DNA of 64,000 nucleotides from Myxococcales bacterium (GTDB lineage: Bacteria > Myxococcota_A > Polyangia > Polyangiales > Ga0077539): NCBI GenBank assembly GCA_013298625.1, contig JAAFIF010000001.1, forward strand, positions 62,001 through 126,000. Direction: 5' to 3'. The notes beneath the pieces are model-generated. The model saw nothing but the letters and a program-made list of their open reading frames with translations, did no database searches and had not been told where the DNA came from. Position numbers and translations under genes: made by a program. Positions 28,465 to 35,145 of the stretch are shown piece after piece (position 1 is the stretch's first letter; every line of letters starts with the position of its first letter).

Positions 28465-28674
28465 TCACCCGCGCAGGTACGCCCCCGTCATCGCCGGGCG
28501 CTTGCGCTCGGCCCCCGGCGCAAACGACATCGACGCCGCGAACGCCGCGGCCTCTTCGTCCGTCCCCCAGTCAGCGAGCGCCTCTTTGAACGCCTCGTTC
28601 TGCACGCGAACGTCGCGCTCAGCCGACTCCACCGCGCGCTCGAGCTCGCGCGCCCAGTCCTTCAGATCCTTCAC
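28465..28674 (-). CDS. Small charged helical protein, first gene of the translocon-like operon
   Basis: The 69-residue product starts at GTG 28674 with GAGGAG about 10 nt upstream. Residues 1-50 are a highly charged amphipathic helix (DLKDWARELERAVESAERDV); the C-terminus ends in AYLRG. In Yersinia and Pseudomonas the first gene of the operon encodes the small helical LcrG/PcrG (about 95 residues), which binds the tip protein. Position and helicity agree, but no sequence match can be claimed. The Arg-Gly ending groups it with the three putative exported proteins, so it could instead be an exported component. Confidence 0.5.
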   Translation of the reverse strand: MKDLKDWARELERAVESAERDVRVQNEAFKEALADWGTDEEAAAFAASMSFAPGAERKRPAMTGAYLRG

Positions 28675-28857
28675 GATGCGAGCACTCCTCTGCGCTCGCG
28701 GACGGTGGGCTCCTGTGCCCTCTCGTCGCGGCGCGGGCCCCTATCAAGAAGAGCCCCTCAGGGTTGCTCGCCCGTGAAGATTTTTTCTCCGCCCCGTTGA
28801 GCGCCCCCTCCCCAGGCGGCGCTCGATCTTCACTCTGTCACAGAAAAACCAGCAGAC

Positions 28858-29382
28858 TCAGTTGGCTGCCGGCGCCGCTGCGGCCGGAGCAAAGATCGTC
28901 GCGATCTCTTCTTCGATGGCCGTCTCGGTGACCTTCTTCGCGAGGGCGATCTCTTTGAAGAGCAGCCCGCGCGCTTGCTCCATGAGCCTGCGCTCGCCGT
29001 AGGACAGGTCCTTCTCGTTCTTGAACTTGATCGAGTACAGGTCGCGCAGGACCTTGGCCACCTCGTAGGGAGAGCCAGACTTGATCATCTCGTTGTAGGC
29101 GCGCTGCCGTCGGTTCCACGGGCCGCTGCCGACCGCGCGCTCGTGGACGCGAAACACGTCCATCACCTTCTCGGCTTCGCGCTTGCTCATGATCGCGCGC
29201 AGCCCGACGGACTCCGGTGCGCTCACCGGAACCATCACCTTCATGCCCGACTCGACGATCTTCAATACGTAGAACTGTGCCTTCGACCCCGCGATTTCTC
29301 GTACATCGATCCCGGTCACTTCACCCACGCCATGCGCGGGGTGAACCGCCTTGTCGCCGACCTTGAACGAATGCGCTTCCAT
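28858..29382 (-). CDS. cdnL: CdnL/CarD-type RNA polymerase-binding transcription factor
   Basis: The 174-residue protein begins MEAHSFKVGDKAVHPAHGVG, the Tudor-like RNA-polymerase interaction domain (CdnL-NTD), with IAGSKAQFYVLKI and MKVMVPVSAPESVGLR. The C-terminal helical DNA-binding domain has SGPWNRRQRAYNEMIKSG, with the Trp that wedges the upstream edge of the bubble in CarD, and EVAKVLRDLYSIKFKNEKDL. It stabilises open complexes at rRNA and many sigma-A promoters and is essential in Myxococcus. It lacks the HMGA-like tail of full-length CarD, so it is the CdnL type; the only extra is an Ala/Pro-rich C-terminus. The gene has a leader of about 250 nt. Confidence 0.95.
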   Translation of the reverse strand: MEAHSFKVGDKAVHPAHGVGEVTGIDVREIAGSKAQFYVLKIVESGMKVMVPVSAPESVGLRAIMSKREAEKVMDVFRVHERAVGSGPWNRRQRAYNEMIKSGSPYEVAKVLRDLYSIKFKNEKDLSYGERRLMEQARGLLFKEIALAKKVTETAIEEEIATIFAPAAAAPAAN

Positions 29383-29755
29383 CTCGCGATGACCTCCGCA
29401 ACGGTGCTGCGTGCAATACGAGCGTCGACTATCGACGCTTCAATTCGCCGGGAAATCTCTTCGTCAGCCGAAGCTCCCGCTCGTTGAAACCTCTGATCCG
29501 ACCGCCGACCGTGGCTCTCCTTCGCCCGAGTGCCCCCCTCCGAGCAGCTCGTCCTGGGAGCCGCGCCGAAGCGCACGGTCCTGGACGACAGCCTCTCGCG
29601 GCAAACGCGTAACGAAGACCGCCACAGCAAGGTAACGGAATACCACGCAGCCCCAACCCCGTCAAAACACGGACAGACGAAGGGGAAAAATTACACGTTC
29701 ACTTCTGCCAGGGTTTTCACTAGTGAAACGCGTGCAGGAGCCTTCGGCACAGCGC
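29383..29755. other. Intergenic leader region upstream of cdnL
   Basis: These 373 bp hold no convincing gene. They contain the candidate cdnL promoter (29637-29665) and a perfect 14-bp palindrome, TTTCACTAGTGAAA (29715-29728), 50 bp upstream of the -35 box and only 40 bp from the stop of the preceding lipoprotein gene. The A+T-rich stretch around the palindrome is unusual for the window. Between the promoter and the cdnL start nothing but leader is seen. Confidence 0.5.
29637..29665 (-). promoter_or_regulatory. Candidate housekeeping promoter of cdnL
   Basis: On the minus strand TTGACG (29665-29660) and TATTCC (29642-29637) are separated by 17 bp, and TGG before the -10 box makes an extended -10. 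Transcription would start near 29630, giving a leader of about 250 nt. The call is from consensus only. Confidence 0.5.
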
Positions 29756-30685
29756 CTACACCCGCCCCGCCAGCGCGCTCACCAGCGCCTCGAGCGCCCC
29801 CCACGGAACCGTCGTCTGCACCCGCACGCCGCGCTCGCCGTCGCGCGTCACGGACATCCGCGAAGGCCCGCTCCACTGCACCGCCCCCATCAGCTCGCCC
29901 ATCGGCGTCTGCGACAGCTCGCTCGCCACCCGACGCACCGTGCGCTCGCTGTCCTCGGGCAGCGCGCCCTCGAGCCACACTTGCACGGACAACCCTCGCT
30001 CGCTCGGGTCCGCGCGCAGCTCGATCGCCCGCACGAACCGCAGCAGCGCCGCCCCGTCCGGAGAAACCTCGGTGATCGTCCGCGTCGTCCGCCAGAACAC
30101 CGCGCTCTCGGGGTCCGCCACCGCCGCGCTCTCTCGCCGCATGACCCGATCGACCAGCGCGCCTTCGCGCCCTTCAACGTACGCCGCGATCCCGCACGCC
30201 GGACGCACCAGCAACGCCACGGGCCCGCTGCCGAGCTCGCCCGTCACGCGCTCGTTGCGCGCGCGATCACGCAGCCGTTGCCTCGGCCCCACCAGCCTGT
30301 CGTACAGCCGCGCGCTGAGCACCGTCGGGTCGAAGGCCCCAGCGCCCACATAGAGCGTGCTGCCGCGCACAGTCCACGCGAGCGCGGCGCGGTCGAGCCC
30401 CCGCGCGTCGTACCCATAGCGCTCGGCGCGCTGAAGCATCGCGCGCTCCGAGGCTCCGTCGACGAACGAGCCCACCAGCGCGGCCATCCTCGGGTGCCCG
30501 AAGATCGTCCGCACGCGCAGCACCAACCGATCGCGCGCGGTCTCGGGCAGCACCGAGCTCACCGAGACCGGGCACGCCGGCGGGGCGCTCACCGCGTTGT
30601 TGTTCGTTCGTTGGGCGCCCCCCGTGCACGAGCCCGCTGCGAGCGCAGCGCAGAGCGAAGAGAGCGTAAGCCAGAGCCGGTCCAC
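29756..30685 (-). CDS. Lipoprotein of unknown function
   Basis: The 309-residue protein starts at GTG 30685. A signal with a lipobox-like LAAGSC ends at Cys20. The mature part alternates helices and strands (RTIFGHPRMAALVGSF, LAWTVRGSTLYVGAGAF, LSVQVWLEGALPEDSERTV) and resembles the general pattern of uncharacterised periplasmic substrate-interaction domains of Myxococcota; no motif names it. It follows recA by 30 bp on the same strand and could be read through from recA, although a functional link is not evident. Confidence 0.5.
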   Translation of the reverse strand: MDRLWLTLSSLCAALAAGSCTGGAQRTNNNAVSAPPACPVSVSSVLPETARDRLVLRVRTIFGHPRMAALVGSFVDGASERAMLQRAERYGYDARGLDRAALAWTVRGSTLYVGAGAFDPTVLSARLYDRLVGPRQRLRDRARNERVTGELGSGPVALLVRPACGIAAYVEGREGALVDRVMRRESAAVADPESAVFWRTTRTITEVSPDGAALLRFVRAIELRADPSERGLSVQVWLEGALPEDSERTVRRVASELSQTPMGELMGAVQWSGPSRMSVTRDGERGVRVQTTVPWGALEALVSALAGRV

Positions 30686-30715
30686 GAAAGCGCGCGGACC
30701 ATAGCACCGTTGCTC

Positions 30716-31837
30716 TCAGGCCTGCGCTTTGGGCGCGCCGCGCTCTTTCTTCGCGGGCGCTTCGGGTTTGTCCTCACCCGCGGCCTCGGCTTTGTCTGCG
30801 CCCTTCGCCTTCGGCTTCGCCTCGGCGGCCACCGGCGTGCGCGGCTTCATCCCGTTCTTCACGAGGACTTCGCTCTCGACCTTGGCCATCACCTCGGGGT
30901 GCTCTTCGAGCCACGCCTTCGCCTGCTCGCGGCCCTGCCCGATGCGCTCGCCCTTGTAGCTGAACCACGAGCCCGACTTCTCGATCGCGCCCGCTTCGGA
31001 GCCGAGGTCGAGCGCGTCGCCGGTGCGCGAGATGCCCTGGCCGTACAAGATGTCGAACTCGACCTCGCGAAACGGCGGCGCGAGCTTGTTCTTCACGACC
31101 TTCACGCGCGTGCGGTTGCCGATGATCTTCTCGCCGTCCTTGATCTGCCCGGTGCGACGGATGTCCATGCGCATCGACGCGTAGAACTTCAGCGCGTTGC
31201 CGCCGGTGGTCGTCTCGGGGTTGCCGAACATCACGCCGATCTTCATGCGGATCTGGTTGATGAAGATCATGAGCGTGTTGGACTTGTGCACGCTCGCCGT
31301 CAGCTTGCGCAGCGCCTGGCTCATCAAGCGCGCCTGCAAGCCCGGGAGCTGATCGCCCATCTCTCCCTCGATTTCGGCCTTCGGAACGAGCGCCGCCACC
31401 GAGTCGATCACCACCAGGTCCACCGCGTTCGAGCGAACGAGCATGTCCGCGATCTCGAGCGCTTGCTCGCCGTTGTCCGGCTGCGAGACGAGCAGCTCCT
31501 CCATGTTGACGCCGAGCTTCTTGGCGTAAACCGTGTCGAGCGCGTGCTCAGCGTCGATGAACGCCGCCACGCCGCCGAGCTTCTGGCACTCGGCGATCGC
31601 GTGAAGGGTGAGCGTGGTCTTGCCGGACGACTCGGGTCCGTACACCTCGACGATGCGGCCGCGAGGATAGCCGCCGAGCCCCAGCGCGATGTCGAGCGAG
31701 AGCGAGCCGGACGGGACGATCCCGATCTCGACCTTCTCGATCTTGTCGCCCTCCATGCGCATGATCGCGCCCTTGCCGAACTGCTTCTCGATGCCGAGCA
31801 CCGCAAGGTCGAGCGCCTTCTTCCTCTGTTCGTCCAT
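30716..31837 (-). CDS. recA: RecA recombinase
   Basis: The 373-residue protein is a complete RecA. The Walker A motif GPESSGKT is at 67-74, Walker B is in [15 protein letters not shown], loop L1 reads [18 protein letters not shown], and loop L2 reads [20 protein letters not shown]. The C-terminal domain carries [13 protein letters not shown] and [21 protein letters not shown] tail of about 40 residues rich in Ala, Lys, Glu and Pro is added beyond the usual acidic end. It forms filaments on single-stranded DNA for recombination and activates LexA cleavage. An SOS-box-like inverted repeat lies 41-63 bp upstream of the start. Confidence 0.99.
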   Translation of the reverse strand: MDEQRKKALDLAVLGIEKQFGKGAIMRMEGDKIEKVEIGIVPSGSLSLDIALGLGGYPRGRIVEVYGPESSGKTTLTLHAIAECQKLGGVAAFIDAEHALDTVYAKKLGVNMEELLVSQPDNGEQALEIADMLVRSNAVDLVVIDSVAALVPKAEIEGEMGDQLPGLQARLMSQALRKLTASVHKSNTLMIFINQIRMKIGVMFGNPETTTGGNALKFYASMRMDIRRTGQIKDGEKIIGNRTRVKVVKNKLAPPFREVEFDILYGQGISRTGDALDLGSEAGAIEKSGSWFSYKGERIGQGREQAKAWLEEHPEVMAKVESEVLVKNGMKPRTPVAAEAKPKAKGADKAEAAGEDKPEAPAKKERGAPKAQA

Positions 31838-31877
31838 GGCTGACTCTTCGCTTCCGTTCTTCTCTTCGCTGAAGGCC

Positions 31878-31900
31878 CTGAGTACAGAACACCTGCTCAG
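31878..31900 (-). promoter_or_regulatory. Candidate LexA (SOS) box upstream of recA
   Basis: CTGAG and CTCAG form an inverted repeat with a 13-bp spacer. Read on the minus strand, CTGAGCAGGTGTTCTG matches the M. xanthus LexA consensus, as remembered, at 13 of 16 positions, including the central GTTC. The site is just downstream of the probable recA start of transcription, a usual repressor position. Confidence 0.45.
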
Positions 31901-31915
31901 TCCCGCGAGACACCC

Positions 31916-31946
31916 TCTATATGGACGATCGCGCCCCGATCGTAAA
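31916..31946 (-). promoter_or_regulatory. Candidate recA promoter with inverted repeat
   Basis: On the minus strand TATAGA (31921-31916) is a good -10 box; TTTACG (31946-31941), 19 bp upstream, is the best -35 candidate. The spacer overlaps a perfect inverted repeat with arms ACGATCG and CGATCGT (31925-31943, 5-bp centre), which could be a regulator site. Spacing is longer than ideal. Confidence 0.35.
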
Positions 31947-32065
31947 GCCCGTCACCGCTCAGAAGTTCACAGTTTACACTGCAATTTCTCTTGTGATTCG
32001 CGGGATGTGCCCGCTTCGAAGCGGCGGGCGCCACGCAGAGTGAGCGGACAGATAATGTCCAACGC

Positions 32066-33331
32066 TCACGTGCAGTGGTCAGCGACCGGCGCCGGCAGCG
32101 GCCCCGCGCAGGCCTCGCGCACGAGCTGCAGCGCGAAGAACGCCGCCGCGCGCTGCACTCGCGAGCGATCACCGTCGAATCGACGCTCGTGCGTGCGCAC
32201 GCCGGCCTCGGTGGCGACCGCGAAATACACCGTCCCCACGGGCTTCTGCTCGGAGCCGCCCGAGGGGCCCGCGATTCCAGTGACCGACACCGCGATGTCC
32301 GTCGAGGCCACGCGGCGCGCGCCCTTCGCCATCTGCTCGGCGCACTCGCGCGAGACCGCGCCGTGGGCCATCAGCGTCTCTGGGCTCACGCCGAGCACGC
32401 GCTCTTTCGCAGTGTTGGCGTAGGTCACCGCGTCGAGCAGAAAGTAGTCGCTCGAGCCCGAGACGCTGGTGAGCAGCGCGCCGATGAGGCCGCCCGTGCA
32501 CGACTCGGCCACGGCGAGCGTCGCGCCCCGCGCGCGAAGGACGGCGCCGACCGCGCTCGCAAACGAGTCGTCGTCTTCGCCGAACACCGCGTCGCCGAGG
32601 CGCGCGCGCACTTCGAGCGCGATGCGATTGGCCCGCTCGCGCGCGGTCCCGATGTCCTTCGCGCGCACGCGCACCTTCACTTCGACCTCGGGAAACACCA
32701 GGCGATACCCGATGATCAGCCCCTCGTGCTGCGCCTCGAGCCCGGCGAGCATCTCGCCCACCGTCGCCTCGGGCAGCCCGTACGTGCGCAGCACCACCTG
32801 CGCCGTGTCCGCCGATCCCAGCGGGCCGATCTTCGGCACGATCAAGTTCTCGAAGATCGCCTTCATCTCGTGCGGAACGCCGGGCATGAAGAAGCACTGC
32901 GCCTGCCCGATCTCGACCACGAAGCCCGGCGCCGTCCCCGCTGGGTTGCCGAGCACCTTGGCCGACGCAGGCACGTCCGCCATCCGCTGGCGCGCTGGGG
33001 TCATCGGCCGGCCGAGCGCGGTCATCTTGCGCTCGATCAACGCCAGCGTGGGCTCGTGCCGCACCATCGCCACGCCCGCTGCGTCCGCCGCAGATTGCGC
33101 GGTCAGATCGTCGCTCGTCGGCCCGAGGCCGCCCGTCACGAGCACCACCTTGGCGCGCTGCGAGACGCGCTCGATCGTGTGCTTGATCCGCGCGTGGTCG
33201 TCGTCGACCGTCGCGATCTCGAGCACTTCGAAGCCCAGCTCACACAGACGCGAGGCGAGGTAGTGGCTGTTGGTGTCCAACAGCTCGCCCCGAGTGATCT
33301 CCGTCCCGATCGTGACAATCACGGCGCTCAT
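32066..33331 (-). CDS. cinA: CinA family protein (molybdopterin-binding plus NMN amidohydrolase domains)
   Basis: The 421-residue protein has both halves. Residues 1-170 form the MoaB/MogA-like domain, starting MSAVIVTIGTEITRGELLDT with VLVTGGLGPTSDDLT and FFMPGVPHEMKAI, typical of the ADP-ribose pyrophosphatase (COG1058) part. Residues about 260-410 are the PncC nicotinamide-nucleotide amidase domain: TLAVAESCTGGLIGALLT, VTYANTAKERVLGV, GIAGPSGGSEQKPVGTVYFA. It recycles pyridine nucleotides; in streptococci cinA and recA are cotranscribed and induced in competence. Here cinA likewise precedes recA, but 228 bp apart with a separate recA promoter. Confidence 0.95.
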   Translation of the reverse strand: MSAVIVTIGTEITRGELLDTNSHYLASRLCELGFEVLEIATVDDDHARIKHTIERVSQRAKVVLVTGGLGPTSDDLTAQSAADAAGVAMVRHEPTLALIERKMTALGRPMTPARQRMADVPASAKVLGNPAGTAPGFVVEIGQAQCFFMPGVPHEMKAIFENLIVPKIGPLGSADTAQVVLRTYGLPEATVGEMLAGLEAQHEGLIIGYRLVFPEVEVKVRVRAKDIGTARERANRIALEVRARLGDAVFGEDDDSFASAVGAVLRARGATLAVAESCTGGLIGALLTSVSGSSDYFLLDAVTYANTAKERVLGVSPETLMAHGAVSRECAEQMAKGARRVASTDIAVSVTGIAGPSGGSEQKPVGTVYFAVATEAGVRTHERRFDGDRSRVQRAAAFFALQLVREACAGPLPAPVADHCT

Positions 33332-33437
33332 GGGACGTTCGAAGGTACCGCAGAACCGCTCGCGAAAGTGAAGCCCCGTTCAAAATGTCGCCGGTGAGTC
33401 CCCCGCCCAATCGTGCCATCCTCCGCGCCTTCGCTCG

Positions 33438-33923
33438 ATGAGGGCCCTCTTCGATCACCCCCGCGCCCGCCGCGCGCTGCTCACGTCCCTCGCGTGCGCG
33501 GCGCTCGCTGCCCTGGTTTTTCGCACGCGAACCGTCGTTCACGCGCCGGGCGTCGTCGCGCTCACCCTCGCGCTCGCCGCACTCGGAGCGCTCGTCGAAG
33601 CGCTCACGATCACGGACAACGCTCGGCCCGTCGCGCGGACCATCGCAGCGGCCACCCGCGCGGCCAGCGCGTTGATCTTTTGCACGCAGTGGGCATCGGA
33701 AGCGCGCGAGCTGTGGGGGGCCATCACCGTGGCCGTCGTGTGGAGCGACGCGAGGGACGGGGTGAGCGAAGAGCGACCGCTCGTTCCGCTGGGCGTGGGG
33801 TTGGCGTGGGCGATCGCGTGGAGCGCGCTTCGGCCCACGGACGCCGTCCCGCGCGCCGCCGCGGTCGCCGCCATCGCAGCGTTTGGCCTGCGCGCCTTCA
33901 CGCCTTCGCGCGAGCGCGGCTGA
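33438..33923 (+). CDS. Small integral membrane protein
   Basis: The 161-residue product has four or five hydrophobic segments: ALLTSLACAALAALVF, VVALTLALAALGALVEAL, AASALIFCTQW, LWGAITVAVVW and VGLAWAIAWSAL. Positive residues flank the first. No conserved motif was recognised. It is divergent to cinA (106 bp between starts) and nearly abuts the Nudix gene that converges on it. Confidence 0.5.
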   Translation: MRALFDHPRARRALLTSLACAALAALVFRTRTVVHAPGVVALTLALAALGALVEALTITDNARPVARTIAAATRAASALIFCTQWASEARELWGAITVAVVWSDARDGVSEERPLVPLGVGLAWAIAWSALRPTDAVPRAAAVAAIAAFGLRAFTPSRERG

Positions 33924-33932
33924 CCCTCTGCC

Positions 33933-34373
33933 TCAGCGCGCAGCGCTCCGCAGCAGCGCCCGCACCTTCGTCACGATCGGGACGTCCGCCGGCGGCATCT
34001 GGATCGCCTCGAGCTCGGCCTCGGTCGCCCAGCGGTGGTCCTTCACTTCGATGTGCTGAATCACCGCGTCCTGCGCGAGCTCGCAGCGAAAGAACAACAG
34101 CAGCACGCTCTTCGTGGGATAGCGCCAGAACGTGCACTCGACGATCTCCCCTACGGAGCTCTCGACCCCGAGCTCTTCGCGCAGCTCGCGGGCGAGCGCG
34201 GCGCGCGGGTCTTCGTCGGGTTCGAGCTTTCCACCAGGAAACTCCCAGTGATCTTCGAGGTGCGTCCCTCGCGGCCGCTGCGTGAGCAGCACGGTCTCGC
34301 CTCGGATCACCACGGCGGCGGCGACGAGCGTCGTCGTGCGTACAGGTTCGGTCACGGCCGGAGGACAGTGCAC
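33933..34373 (-). CDS. Nudix hydrolase, MutT/8-oxo-dGTPase-like
   Basis: The 146-residue protein carries a complete Nudix box, G-x5-E-x7-R-E-x2-E-E-x-G, in the segment starting GGKLEPDEDP and ending ARELREELGVE. The strand before the box, LTQRPRGTHLEDHWEFPGGK, is typical of MutT-type enzymes that hydrolyse oxidised nucleoside triphosphates to the monophosphate. GTG 34373 is the longest start; the GTG six codons in (34355) would leave a shorter tail before the first strand and is also plausible. Its closeness to cinA and recA fits a DNA-repair neighbourhood, but it could be chance. Confidence 0.9.
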   Translation of the reverse strand: MHCPPAVTEPVRTTTLVAAAVVIRGETVLLTQRPRGTHLEDHWEFPGGKLEPDEDPRAALARELREELGVESSVGEIVECTFWRYPTKSVLLLFFRCELAQDAVIQHIEVKDHRWATEAELEAIQMPPADVPIVTKVRALLRSAAR

Positions 34374-34404
34374 CGACTCGCGCGCGAGCCCGAAATTCTC
34401 TGCG

Positions 34405-35145
34405 TCAAAGCTTCGCGATCAAGCGCTTCGCGAACAAGTACGCGTCGCCCGGCCAGCGCGCAGAGAGATAGCGCCCGTCGTCCACCACGAACGCGCGCGA
34501 GTCGTCGCTGTCTGTGCCCCGATGCGTCAGCTCGATCGGCCCTCGCTCGAAGTGCGACGGAGACTCGAGCGCGGCGCGCACCTCGTCTTCGACGTACGCG
34601 GGATACGTGCGGTAGTAGCCGCCGAGCTTCCACGCCGTGAGGTAGTACGCCGAGCGCTCCATGTACTTGGGCAAGCACGTCGTGCGGCGACCGTACAAGA
34701 TGCTGCGATTCGTCCGAGGATCGACGGTGCGCGCCGCGACCAGCGCGCCGTGACAGATCGCGGCCACCGGACGATCGAGCGCCCAGAACTCCGCCACTTT
34801 CGACTGCAGCTCGCGCGAGCCCAGGTACTGACGCATCCCCTGCGCGTGCCCGCCCGGCAGCAGCAGCGCGTCGTACGCGCGCACGTCGAGGGAGCCCCAC
34901 GCGATCGGCGAGCGAAATTCCTGAGACTCGACGAGCTCGCTGTAGAAGCGCTTGGGCTCGGGCTCGGCGCCGAGCTGGCCGAAGAGCACCCCCGTGAGCA
35001 AGAGCGGGTCCGCTGCGGGCACGACCCCCGCGCGCTCGGTGACGAAGACCACTTGGTGTCCCGCGCGGCGCAAGAGCTTCCACGGGACAGCGACCTCGGT
35101 CACGTCGAAGTCACGGTCCGGGAGGGGAATCCACACTCGCTTCAT
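34405..35145 (-). CDS. DJ-1/PfpI (class I amidotransferase-like) protein
   Basis: ATG 35145 (246 residues) lies inside the end of the upstream crtI-like gene, a 35-bp overlap. The fold signs are the opening strand KRVWIPLPDRDFDVTEVAVP, the strand-turn DALLLPGGHAQGM with the glycine-rich oxyanion loop, and the nucleophile elbow AAICHGALVAA with Cys131 followed by His132. The protein is longer than simple DJ-1 (about 190) because of an insertion of about 45 residues after the first helix and a C-terminal extension. Family members act as glyoxalases, chaperones or amidases; the specific job here is unknown. Confidence 0.85.
   Translation of the reverse strand: MKRVWIPLPDRDFDVTEVAVPWKLLRRAGHQVVFVTERAGVVPAADPLLLTGVLFGQLGAEPEPKRFYSELVESQEFRSPIAWGSLDVRAYDALLLPGGHAQGMRQYLGSRELQSKVAEFWALDRPVAAICHGALVAARTVDPRTNRSILYGRRTTCLPKYMERSAYYLTAWKLGGYYRTYPAYVEDEVRAALESPSHFERGPIELTHRGTDSDDSRAFVVDDGRYLSARWPGDAYLFAKRLIAKL

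Noticed and set aside
28861..28875. Terminator directly after cdnL
   Set aside because: A T5 run follows the stop on the minus strand, but the potential stem overlaps the stop codon and has several mismatches.
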